Part shown: positions 1 to 9,437 of the stretch, piece by piece | Numbering within the stretch: the first letter of the stretch is position 1 | Layout: the number at the start of each line of letters is the position of its first letter | Assembly (NCBI GenBank): GCA_963969345.1 | Contig: OZ017768.1 | Location: 62,001 to 126,000, forward strand | From: Turbatrix aceti | Taxonomy: Eukaryota; Nematoda; Chromadorea; Rhabditida; Panagrolaimidae | Length of the DNA: 64,000 nt | Direction of reading: 5' to 3' | Program-made: the position numbers and the translations under genes | Notes under the pieces: model-generated | The model's input: only the letters and a program-made list of their open reading frames with translations | Database searches by the model: none | Told to the model about the DNA's origin: nothing

Positions 1-994
1 GCCAACTTGGTACCATAGGCCATCGTCTCCCTTCATTACCAACGGACCACCACTGTCGCCTTTCGCCGTTCCTATACCGTAGTCACCTGCACAAAGTTTA
101 CTATTGATGTCCGGATGCGCCCACGAATGTTCACATTTGATGCGATCGTGGATAGGAATCTTGGCTTCTCTCAGGAAGAGTGACAGCTCGAGTGACGTGT
201 AGTTACCCTGATCATTGTAGTGGCCGTAACCCACGGCAAACGCAATGTCGCCTTCTTCTTCTCTGAATTCCTCGGGCAGCATAACGGCCAGAAAAGGCAA
301 CATCTCAGTTGAACTGGGTTCGAGCTCGACGATGGCTATGTCATTTTCATACGCACGTCTACTGTAGTCTGGGTGCGTGTAGAAACGTTTTGTGATGTAG
401 TATTTGGTAGGCTCGGTATCCACGTGATTGTTGTAGTGTATCTTTGCGATCCAGATTTCTGTGGCGTGATTTCTGTTATGAAAATTAGCATGTTATGATT
501 TGTGTATGAGAGAGGATATATAATAATATATTATTGGTGTTGGCGAGTACCTAAATCCAAAGCAGATAATAAACTTACTCGTAATAAGTTCCATCGTCCT
601 GTAGGATGAATTCAATGAGGCAGTGAGCAGCTGTGAGGAAAAAGCGGGGATGAATAACAGTACCGACACATTGAGTCTGAAATTAAAAAAAAAAAGATTA
701 ACAAAGTCTTCAATACCAAAAAACGCTCACATAGGAAACATTCGCGTAGAGGGGGTTAGTGAAAAAGGACTTGACAGGCAGGGCGAAGTTGAATCGATCA
801 CCGGTCGACTTTTTTCCTCCAATGATCCGCCTTGTTCTTAGCGCCTCTGCCTCGAGTTCTTCGTAATCAATAGGAGCCCGGTGGTCACCAGCCGTTGATC
901 TTTTTGTCCTTGCCGTGGATTGATTACACAACACTGCTAGGACCAAAAATACAACCAGCAACCCCCGTCGGTGACGGGAGAGACCCCGTATCAT
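1..994 (-). CDS. S1-family serine protease A (3' end off the window)
   Basis: Secreted chymotrypsin-fold protease, minus strand, exons 994-731, 676-579 and 472-1, with GT/AG junctions that keep frame. The ATG at 994 opens a signal peptide (hydrophobic residues about 11-23), then a propeptide of about 30 residues and an activation site R56|IIGG. The whole catalytic triad is visible: His in LTAAHC (exon 2), Asp in ENDIAIVEL, and Ser in KGDSGGP near 44-60 (exon 3). By chymotrypsin numbering, position 189 is Gly and the usual Cys191 is Ala, so trypsin-like specificity is unlikely. Roughly the last 50 or more residues lie beyond the left edge. It is the most divergent of three neighbouring S1 genes; its intron positions around the His exon resemble those of the other two. 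Family assignment is firm; substrate and physiological role are unknown. Confidence 0.88.
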
Positions 995-1201
995 GTCAGA
1001 CGAAAATGTGCATTGACGTCGACGGGATTTTTGCCAATAAACAAACTAGGCAAATTTACATTTCAACAGCTTTGTCTGTGTGTGAACTACCATTTAAATT
1101 TATAGACAGTTATTGCGTGAACTTTTGTGATGGTATAAGCACGAGTAAATGTAAAAAAAAAGGGGTCTAGCTACTTAAAACGCACTGTTTGTTGTGCGTT
1201 A

Positions 1202-2494
1202 TCAGACCAAGAAAATGAGGGACAAACAAAGGTAATAATTCCAAGAAAAAGGTAGAACTGGAGCTTTGGAAATTTGGCTAATCGCCTGCGCCGACAGACC
1301 CTTGGCATGGGCAAGATAGAGCGTTGTCTTACGTGGATTATATCTTGTGAACTTCTTTTCATTCACGCTGAAGCAGTGAACCAAGCGGTACGTGACCATG
1401 TTGATCCACGGACACATAACGTCAATCCGGGTAAACCCACCTAAAAATTTGAAAAAAATAAAATTACTGTAAACTTCGTGGTACGCAATTTATAAATCAG
1501 GTCTTTTTGATAAAAAAAATAACACTTACTCGGATAGTTATCTTGCCGAAATTGGTCTCTGCTGTTTTTAAAAGACGTTATTGCGACTTGTAGGAGCGTC
1601 CCATCATCACGCCTGTGCAATGCCGGACCCCCGCTGTCGCCACTCGAAACACCTACATGAAATGCTCCTCCGCAAAATTTGTCATATTTGTAGACTTTGA
1701 GTCTTTTCAAATACGCTTCGCATAATTCGGAAGTGAACATCGGGATCATAGTTTCGCGAAGCTTGCCATCGCCTGCGCTTGTCTCCTTCGACTTGGTCGT
1801 ATCCTTATTCACGTTAAACTGGCCAAATCCAAGTATCAAAATTTCGAAACTTTCTGTCAAAAAGTTATTAACCAGACGAATGGGTTCAATTTCGAAGGCA
1901 TCCATGCCTTCAAGTTCAAGAACAGCAATATCTGAGTGCATGGATTTTACACTGTAACCACGCTCGACGTAAACTGTACTGGTTTCCAATTCATTAGTAT
2001 ACGTTACTATTTTGAAGTGGTGTGCGATTTTCCTATAAAATCATTTCCAAAATTGATGTTTTTGTTTACATACATTAAGCTTTGCATACATTAAAGAAAC
2101 CGCAGCGTATTTCGTGTTTGACATGGTCATAGAACAATGAGCTGCCATCAGAACGTGTTTTGGTGAAATTATGGATCCCGTACAAGTTCTCTGTAAAAAT
2201 AATTTTTTTAAGTTCAAAAAAACATTTCAGGGAGCGAAGCTTTTCAATTAATCTTACCATATAAAAATTATTATTTTTTGTTTTGTAGTACGTGAAGATT
2301 CTAACAGCAAAGCTGTACTTTGCGTTGTCAACTACTCTGCCACCAAGAATTCTGGTAACCCGATCCAAACCTTGGTCTTTTGGGGAATCGTTGAAGTTGA
2401 TCAACGGGTCGTATATTTTGACTCCTAACACATGGTTTGCAAAGGCGAATAACAGCAAGGATAGTGTCAGAGTATTCATTGCTATCGACATCAT
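1202..2494 (-). CDS. S1-family serine protease B with hydrophobic C-terminus
   Basis: Exons 2494-2258, 2190-2090, 2032-1530 and 1440-1202 join to 359 codons plus stop. I chose the ATG at 2494 because the open frame further upstream contains no other ATG. A signal peptide (about residues 7-24) is followed by a propeptide and activation site R48|ILGG. The catalytic His lies in LMAAHC, the Asp in HSDIAVLEL, and the Ser in SGDSGGPALH. Gly is expected at the S1 position 189, and Cys191 is replaced by Ser. After the last protease strand (GFTRIDVMCPWI) comes a family-specific extension of about 60 residues. It ends in a hydrophobic stretch (YYLCLSLIFLV) with no cytoplasmic residues after it, which looks like a GPI-attachment signal; this is inference. 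It is closely paralogous to the gene at 7150-8433, with the same intron phases. Confidence 0.9.
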
Positions 2495-3012
2495 GCTTTG
2501 CCCAATACAGCGGGGCAACACGATTTTATAACGCGGCTAATTTAGATGTTTTCATTAGGTTAAAAATTAGCATGATTGTTCTTGTTGGAAACTTATAGGT
2601 AAAAATAGCGAGTGAAATTTTTATCATTCATGAGACCCAGAAAAGCGCTCATTCGGTGCGCAAGAATAAATTATTTATGAACTGCCACCTAAAAGAAACC
2701 TAAAAAGAATTATGTCCCAACAAAATACCTGTTCTGTCTATAATGTTTTATAAACTGTTCTGCCTCTGGAAATAAAATTGCAAGTAAATGTCCTGTCCCC
2801 TACCTGTTTCCAACTTTATTATTGTAAAAACTCTAAAGGTCGCTAGATCGTCGTCCCCAAAAGTTCCAAATTAAATATTCTAAACTATTGTTCAAACCAC
2901 TAGACTATTTATAGCAAATTTTTACATGTATCAATCTTTGTTTGTCATTATTTTTTATGTACAGCAAACAAACAATCTGGGATATCAAATGATGCAGACT
3001 ATGAATATGAGC
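2495..3012. other. Intergenic: promoter side of protease B, 3' side of phosphatase
   Basis: No coding signal seen. On the minus strand a TATAAAA-like box is at 2523-2530 and an ATGCTAAT-containing word at 2558-2573, both a short way upstream of the protease B start. The remainder is AT-rich and should hold the 3' UTR of the phosphatase. Confidence 0.5.
2558..2573 (-). promoter_or_regulatory. Octamer-like upstream element of protease B
   Basis: A 16-bp word, ATGCTAATTTTTAACC on the minus strand, about 64 bp upstream of the protease B ATG. It matches 15 of 16 positions in the upstream region of protease C (8531-8546). It contains ATGCTAAT, one change from the POU octamer ATGCAAAT. Conservation between paralogous promoters is seen; binding by a POU factor is inference. 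Confidence 0.35.
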
Positions 3013-4708
3013 TTATTCGCTTTCCTGAAGATATTCAGAGCCTACGACTGATCCATAATCGCTTGTTGTTCTTGTTGATTTCTTATCCACCTTGATTGTA
3101 GCTGGAAGAAGAGAGGGCGATAACGCGGGTTCCGGGCCGCCGGTGACGAGGACACCCTGAATGGTCTGATAGCCGCCATGTTCGACTGTTTCGTACCGGG
3201 CGTGACGGAAGAAATCAAGGACATATTTGACGAAAAAGATGCCAACAATACCACCCACAATGGCGCCACCGGTGACATCACTGAGACGATGCTTGAAGTC
3301 ACGGACTCGGGACATGCAGATGAAAAAAACGAGAATGGCAATCATGCACTGCGCGATCGAACGGAGAGGTTCGAGGAACTTGCACCGCTTTTGGAGGTAC
3401 ATCTAAAACAATTTTAAAGTTTGACTATTTTAATTAAAAATATAGCTTACGATCATGAAAACCCCAAAAAAGACGGCATGGCTTGAGTGACCGCTGGGGA
3501 ACGAAAAGTATTCATCCGGGCGATCTTCACCCTGACAGGCGTAGTTTTCGATGAATTGGTGTGTGTCGGTCTTGCAGAGTTCAGCCAGGTTGGGTTGGCA
3601 GACTGCAATGAAGTTTGGCCTTGGACGAGACATGGTTCGCTTTCCAACTGTGGTTACGGCAGAAGTCGCAAGGTCGCCAGCAGAAAGAGAACAAAATAAA
3701 AATATGAGGTTTTCGATGACTGGTGCGAGAATTTTGTTCTTGCTTCGACGAACTTTTCTGCCGTTTTGGGACAGGTGACGTACGAGAGATGTTTCGGTGA
3801 GGACAAACTAAAAAAAATTTTGACGTCAAAGAATTATTGTCTGGTGTAACCAAACTGCTGTGTGCTTTTTTTGACTACCCCAACACTTTTTTTATTTTTT
3901 TTGTGTTATATGCAGGGTTTTCGACCGCTCCTGAAATCGCTCCGCTCGTGAGCGGGAGCGGAGCGAGCGGTAAAAGACAGAAGAAATAAGGAGCGGGAGC
4001 GGAGCGAGCGAGAAAACTTAAAAAGTAAAAGAGCGGGAGCGGAGCGAGCGCACAAATCTTGAAGGAGCGAGAGGCGAAAGCAACTTGAGTTCAAAAAGCA
4101 CTAACAATTTATGGCAATTTGCCTGATTTTTTATCATTCCCGTTCACTTTCGAGTACATTTGTCACTAAAATTTGTCTAATCACCAGAAAAACCTTTGAA
4201 TTTGAACTTTTGCCCCCAACTTGGCTAAAATGTTTTGAAATTTTACTTGGAGCGCTGGCGATTTTTGTTCCGCTCCCGCTCTGCTCATGAGCGGGAGCGG
4301 AGCGAGCGACAGAATGAAATAAAATAAAGAGTGCGAGCGGAGCGAGCGCAAAAAAAATAAAATTAAAGGAGCGGGAGCGGAGCGAGCGGTGAAAAAAGTC
4401 AAATTAGAAAACCCTTATTAATTGGTTCGATTTTCTTTTTTTTTACAAAATAGCGAAACTCACCATGACAACAGCAATGATACCAAAAATTGTAAACATC
4501 GTATTTCCAGGAATTGTGTCTTGTCTAATAGGGTATCGAATTTCGTTGTCATCACAGAAAAAACCCTAAAAAATTCATGGATTTCAAAAAAAAATTCTAA
4601 AAATACAAAACTTACGGTGGGTGCCCACGGGATGGACTGCGAGATGTACCGGATGACAATCATCAATGGCACCGAAAACATTGTTGCTATGACGTGTTTT
4701 GAAAACAT
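3013..4708 (-). CDS. Lipid phosphate phosphatase (PAP2/PLPP family)
   Basis: Integral membrane phosphatase of the type-2 phosphatidate phosphatase family, which dephosphorylates lipid phosphates such as phosphatidate and lysophosphatidate at the outer or luminal face. Exons 4708-4616, 4565-4464, 3807-3451 and 3402-3013 give 313 residues, the usual family length. The N-terminus starts MFSK and runs into a first membrane helix, then GFFCDDNEIRYP, the family's extracellular signature after helix 1. All three catalytic motifs are intact: KRTMSRPRP (K-x6-RP), FPSGHSSH (PSGH), and SRVRDFKHRLSD (SR-x5-H-x3-D). All introns fall between codons. The third intron (from the 5' end the second, 3808-4463) carries a hAT-like repeat. 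The hydrophilic C-terminal tail of about 50 residues has no recognised motif. Confidence in family is high; the exact paralogue is not assigned. Confidence 0.92.
3913..4416. mobile_element. Small hAT-like element with GAGCGG-type arrays, in the phosphatase intron
   Basis: The ends are near-inverted (CAGGGTTTTC on the left, GAAAACCCTTA on the right). Both flanks of an AT-rich centre carry repeated GC-rich units such as GAGCGGGAGCGGAGCGAGCG, with inverted copies (CGCTCCCGCTC) at the inner start. There is no coding capacity. I see no clean target duplication, so the class is assigned by likeness to the other elements in this window. Confidence 0.55.
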
Positions 4709-5710
4709 GATGGACAAAAGAAATGTTTCTGTAAACAGACCACAGGCAAAGATATAACTGAAGGTTTATGGTCGTCGGAAGTCTGCACGGTGAAAGGGGA
4801 AGTGATGGCCTACCGAGGGGTGGGAGGGCATCTTTATAAGCCACCACCCCGATCACCGTCATCACTAGACCAAAACGATAACCTACCCACTGCAAAGTCG
4901 ACTAGTCATTTGTCGTTGACAGGTCGACATTCGTCTCGGCAAGATTGCAAGCAGGGAAAGCGAAGGGTAGGAGTATAGTCTTTATCAATTTTCTACGCCT
5001 CTCTGATACTTGTCGCACGAAGTACACGATGATTTCTTTGAGCCGACGCCGCCAGAGAAACCAAAAAAAAATAAACGATGGTCTGGCGTTGACGAAGACT
5101 ATCGTTGAGTTGTAAGGAAACGTCGTCGACATGTGAAGTAACAACACAATGAGTGCTTCTGATGGGATTTGGCGTTCTTTGACGCCTTTAAAACTATTAT
5201 CATAAAAATGTAAATATAACTGCCTGAATTACGGTACCGATTGAAAAGTGGGGTGATATATTGGTTCTCATATAAAAAAAGAAAAAAAATGATTTGCATT
5301 CATTTTATTTTTTTCATTGTCCAGATTTTTGATGACCTATAGCATCGACTCGTGTTATTTATTGTTTTGCGGAGGAAAAACACATGAGTTCAAGTTATTT
5401 TCAAGCTGACGACTGTTTTTTTATCAACTCGAATGATTTTGAGTCAAAAACCTTTGACAACTCTCGGATTGTTAGGATGACTGTTAAAAACTATCTTTTC
5501 TGTGTACGTATTTTCTTCGTCAAACGTTCTACGTGTATAACACAGTGTTTTTTCTATTGCTCCGGTTTTGAATTTTTCATGGAACTTACTTATCTTCCTA
5601 TTCTTTTTCCCCCCGACAGATTACAGTCTTTATCGGAACACAAAGTCAAATTTATAGCTAGAACAATTAGGACAAGACAAAGAATAGGTTAGTACAAAAT
5701 CGTTTCTTTG
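4709..5710. other. Intergenic, upstream of the phosphatase and downstream of the transthyretin-like gene
   Basis: Contains short open frames on both strands but none with a recognisable domain or splice-supported continuation. A further non-coding 5' exon of the phosphatase could lie here; an AG-type acceptor (TTTACAG) sits at 4728-4734 on the minus strand, just upstream of its ATG, and could serve cis- or trans-splicing. Confidence 0.4.
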
Positions 5711-6317
5711 TTAGTTTATGCACGATGAAGACTCGCCAGGGAATTTTCCTTCAACGTTGAGGGTACCCATGTTGTACCAGTTTTGCACAGTTGACGTCCT
5801 TGTAACGTACTGACTGGGAATACTCATGTCAATCTTTCGTTGACAGGGCAGCCATCGGTTACAGTTTGTGTAGATCTTCAAGTGGGCGTTCATGGATAAC
5901 AATGACCCAACGCCACCGCTTAGACGGAAGTTTCCATTACTGTCTGTCGTTGTTGATGCTAATTGATCGTCAATACCTGAAATTTTTGTTAATTTTTTAC
6001 AAATTTTGAAAAACAATGTCTGAAACAGTGATGCATGTATGAGTTCTTCGAAAAAAACATGTAATTTTTAACTTTTGCTTCCAAACTGTACAAACAAAAT
6101 TATTTGATCGGAATAGAAATAATGAAATTATAACGTTAAAAACAAACGTACCAAAACTGCTAATAGTATTTTTGTTCCACAACTTGACGGTTGTTCCAGC
6201 GTCGGGTTGGTTACCACACATAATTCGGCCATAGGCACCCACGCTTTGCTGTGTGAATGCCAGGCTTGCGCCAACAAAAGCACAAATGAGAAGAATGCTC
6301 GCCAAAGGTAGCGTCAT
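5711..6317 (-). CDS. Nematode transthyretin-like (TTR family) secreted protein
   Basis: Exons 6317-6152 and 5976-5711 join in phase to 143 residues, typical of the nematode-specific TTR-52/TTL family. There is a clear signal peptide (residues 1-20, LASILLICAFVGASLAF). It is followed by the mature start QQSVGAYGRIMCGNQP (the usual V.GxLxC.xxP.xxxxVKLW pattern, here VKLWNKNT), then TTTDSNGNFRLSGG and the conserved cysteines in TNCNRWLPCQRKI. The C-terminus is TLNVEGKFPGESSSCIN. Family members are secreted, dimer-like beta-sandwich proteins; some bridge apoptotic cells or act in host interaction, but no specific role can be read here. This family is the best single indicator that the host is a nematode. 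Confidence 0.93.
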
Positions 6318-7149
6318 TGTTTTTTAGTGAAAAACGGTAGTCGTAATTTGTCAATCGGCTTTTATATGACTTTTCGGTTTTATTGTTTACTCATTCCGGC
6401 TGTTTGTTTCCGAATAGGTTTTTGGGGAACTTGAGGTCTGAGACGAATTCAACTCAATCCACCCCTTGATCAGGTTCGTATTTACCGAGACAAAAAAATA
6501 CGTAAGATGCAAACAGGAATTCGGTGATCATTATTTTCTGTTTATATCACGCTCGTTAAATACTTCCGTCTTACCTGTTAATCCGGTATGCGCAACTTTT
6601 TTCTGTAGTCGGGGTAATTGGGTGATTCAGAGGGTAGTCAACAATTATGTAGCTACAGAAGAAGTAATGTTCGTGGTTACGATTCAATTAGCCATGCAAT
6701 GAGAAAATTTATTTGATGAAACTATGATAAAATTTTGTTTTATATGTCTTAACAACATGTGTGCAAAGGATTTTATGAAATTCTGCTTAAGCGGTTCGAC
6801 TAAGTTGCTCGCCCACATTGTCGAGGGTGGCGCAATCCCCCGGTGGATTAAAAACGGAAAATTATCCCCGGGGATATTCCCCGGTTCCCCGATGAACATA
6901 CTCCCCTACCTTAATTTTAAAATTTTTTAATTTTTTTTTAATTTAAAAAAACGGGTGGTTTGAACCGTGATCAATGCGATTTTATGGGACGTCTACCTCT
7001 GTCAAGTAATTTGTATGTTATTTTTTAATTTTCCTCTACATCTTTTATTTGTATTTTTTGCAATAAAACACAAATCCTGCTGTTTCTCTTTGTTGTCTCA
7101 TGTGTGTTGCGTCAACAAAAATACCGTTTATTGTGCGTTATAAGATGGG
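6318..7149. other. Intergenic between the transthyretin-like gene and protease C
   Basis: The left part holds the promoter of the transthyretin-like gene, with a TATAAA-like run near 6360 on the minus strand. The right part is the 3' flank of protease C, with an AATAAA on the minus strand near 7044-7049. A degenerate GC-rich repeat lies at 6822-6906. No gene recognised. Confidence 0.45.
6822..6906. mobile_element. Fragment of a GGTGGCG-ended miniature element
   Basis: AGGGTGGCGCAATCCCC followed by ATTAAAAACGG and ATTATCCCCGGGGAT matches the left half of the complete 119-bp element at 63038-63156. The right terminus is missing or too diverged to see, so this is a partial copy. Confidence 0.5.
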
Positions 7150-8433
7150 TCAAAAGAATGCCAAAAAAAGGATAAACAAAAAAACGTAGGGATAGGACTT
7201 CCAAAATAGAGATAAATTTGACGCTTCGGATAAATCGCTAATCGCTTGTGCCGACAAACCCTTGGCATTAGCGAGGTAGAGCGTTGCATCTTGGGGGTTG
7301 AATTTTGGAAACTTTTTTTCATTCACATGGAAGCACTGAACCAAGCGGTAGCTTACGACGTTGATCCATGGACACATGACGCCGATGCGAGTAAAACCAC
7401 CTGAAAATTAGAAGAAAATCAGAAAATTTTATTTTCGATTCAAAAATTAGGTCTTTTTGAACAAAAAACAAAACAAAAACTAACTCGGATACTCATCCTG
7501 TCGAAAATGGTCTTTGCTATTTTTGAAAGACGTTACCGCAACTTGAAAAAGCACTCCGTCATCACGCCTGTACAATAGGGGTCCACCGCTATCGCCACTT
7601 AAAACTCCATTTTGAAAAGCTCCTCCACAGAATTTGTCGCAAATGAAGACTTTGAGTCTTTTCATGTACGCTTCGCATGATTCGGAAGTGTACATCGGGA
7701 TTGTATTACTGCGAAGATGATTATCGCCTGAACTAATCGCCTTTGATTTGCTCATGTCGCTATTCACGTTATAGTCTCCAAATCCAAGTAACGTTACATT
7801 GAATGCTCCAGTTATAAGGGTTTTCACTAGACGGACGGGTTCAATATCGAAGACATCCCTGCCTTCGAGTTCAAGAACGGCAACGTCTGAGTGCATGAAT
7901 TTTACGTTGTAGCCACGTTTGACGTAAACTGTACTGGTCTTGAAGGATGTGATATCAAATGCATTTATTCTGAAGTGGTGTCCGAATTTCCTGTAAAATT
8001 TAATAAGAAATTGTTTAAAAACTTGAAGCAAAGCTTACATCTTATGAACTCCTTTTTCATCTGTATTTGAAAAAGTCATGGCACAGTGCGCTGCCGTCAG
8101 GACGTGCTTTGGTGAAATTATAGATCCTGTGCATCTTTTCTGGAAAAAAATTAAATGACGACCTGCAAGTTCCAAGTTATCAGATCTTACAACATAAAAT
8201 TTATCATCAGCATCGGCATCTTCATCTTTGTAGTATGTAAAGATCAGAACAGTAAAGTTGTACTTCGCGTTGTCAACAACGCGGCCACCGAGAGTTCGAA
8301 TCACCCGAACTTGATCTTCGACAGGCGGGACGTAACGGTCAATTAACGAGTCGTTTTTTTCGCCTCCCAGGACACAAAGTGCCACTGTTATAAGGACTAG
8401 GCAAGCAGATAGCTGCCGCGCTGTAGAATTCAT
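7150..8433 (-). CDS. S1-family serine protease C with hydrophobic C-terminus
   Basis: Exons 8433-8191, 8139-8039, 7990-7485 and 7400-7150 give 366 residues. The first intron is only 51 bp and is open in frame, so it could be missed. Signal peptide about residues 8-23. The activation site is R46|TLGG, where the residue that becomes the new N-terminus is Thr rather than the usual Ile or Val. Triad: LTAAHC, HSDVAVLEL and SGDSGGPLLY, all intact. It shares exon structure, the extension after GFTRIGVMCPWI and a terminal hydrophobic run (YPYVFLFILFLAFF) with protease B, so the two are recent paralogues. Upstream, 8531-8546 repeats the protease B promoter word. The Thr at the activation end may weaken the usual Asp194 salt bridge; this is inference from S1 protease mechanism. 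Confidence 0.9.
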
Positions 8434-8530
8434 GATTGCCGTTACGTCGAATCAAAAAATGGATGCGCACTCACTCAACCAGTATTTGATTCTGGATGAA
8501 TATAAACATTGATTCACTCAAAGTTTATGG

Positions 8531-8546
8531 GGTTAGAAATTAGCAT
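8531..8546 (-). promoter_or_regulatory. Octamer-like upstream element of protease C
   Basis: ATGCTAATTTCTAACC on the minus strand, about 98 bp upstream of the protease C ATG. It is the partner of the element at 2558-2573 with one mismatch. Confidence 0.35.
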
Positions 8547-8620
8547 AACAGTTTTGTCATTGTGACAACCACTTTTTTATAGTTCGATTTTTTGTCGTTG
8601 ACATTTTTTGTTTCATCATA

Positions 8621-9130
8621 GCAGTAAAGTTGTACTTCGCGTTGTCAACAACGCTGCCACCAAGAGTTTGAATCTAGGGTTCGAACCCCCCCCCCCGTAT
8701 CGGGTCGGGGACGGGGGTAGTCGGGGGCAGAGGTGTCGGGGGCGGGGGAATACTGCCCCCGACGGGGGCAGAAGTCGGCGGGGACGGGGGTAATTGCCCC
8801 CGAGTCCTAGGAAAAATAATAAAAAAAAGGTGTCAATTTTATTTTAAAACGAAAACCGAGGCATATTTTGAACAAATTTTTCGTATTTTGCTCTGTTTTT
8901 GCCTATTTGTGTTGTTTTTGAACGTTTTTCCGCGTTTAACGCTAAATTTTGCTCATTGTCGGGGGCAGAATCTGTCGGGGGCGGGGGTTTTACTCCCCGA
9001 CGGGGGTCACAAATGGTCGGGGGCGGGGGTCGGGGGGCCACCCCCGGCTTCACCCCCGCGGGGATCCCCGCGGGGGCGGGGGGGGGTTCGAACCCTATTT
9101 GAATCACATGAACATGGTCATCTACATGGA
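8621..9130 (-). pseudogene. Decayed first-exon fragment of a fourth serine protease copy
   Basis: 8621-8674 matches the minus-strand coding sequence of protease C around its activation site (reads TLGGSVVDNAKYNFT; protease C has TLGGRVVDNAKYNFT). The match resumes more weakly at 9098-9130 after the inserted element at 8675-9097. Neither a start nor any downstream exon with catalytic residues follows. It looks like the remnant of a partial tandem duplication that was later hit by a transposon. Confidence 0.6.
8675..9097. mobile_element. 423-bp hAT-type miniature element with G-rich arrays
   Basis: Termini TAGGGTTCGAACCC / GGGTTCGAACCCTA are inverted. They are flanked by an exact 8-bp direct repeat TTTGAATC (8667-8674 and 9098-9105), the hallmark of hAT insertion. 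Inside each end is a G-rich array (units like GTCGGGGGCGGGGGT, and inverted CCCCCGAC) around an AT-rich core of about 150 bp. No coding capacity. The empty site is visible in protease C, which reads AGAGTTCGAATCAC at the equivalent position. Confidence 0.8.
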
Positions 9131-9437
9131 AGCTCAGTGAATCGTAGTAATTTTTTTGACTCCTTGAACATGAGGACGGCTTTATTTATTATGTTGCGTT
9201 TGTGATATTTCGAATTTGTGTAAAATTTTGAATATAAAAAAAATATTTACTCAAATTAACACAAATTTACCGAGTTGCAACGCGCGCACTACCCGCACGC
9301 TGCGCGCAGCAAACGCAAACATTTTTTTACCAACGGCGCAACGGAGCTCTTGTGCAGCCCTTTTCATTTCGGATCCGTTTCATTCCCTCAAACTTCAGAT
9401 TTTTACATTATTTATTTTTCCATATTAGCGCACTATC
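9131..9437. other. Short intergenic region upstream of CCDC22
   Basis: AT-rich at first, then a GC-richer stretch (9270-9390) with CpG-containing words just before the CCDC22 start; this is the likely promoter and 5' UTR. No gene seen. Confidence 0.4.

Noticed and set aside
5384..5692. 102-codon plus-strand frame between the phosphatase and transthyretin-like genes
   Set aside because: Composition follows the AT-rich background, with no recognised motif and no splice sites that extend it.
8675..9097. GGTTCGAACC words suggesting a tRNA T-loop
   Set aside because: The word is the terminal inverted repeat of a hAT element; no cloverleaf can be drawn around it. No convincing tRNA or rRNA gene seen in the window.
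8608..9205. Overlapping Gly/Pro/Arg-rich open frames on both strands
   Set aside because: Produced by the G-rich arrays of the hAT miniature element; no conserved protein sequence.
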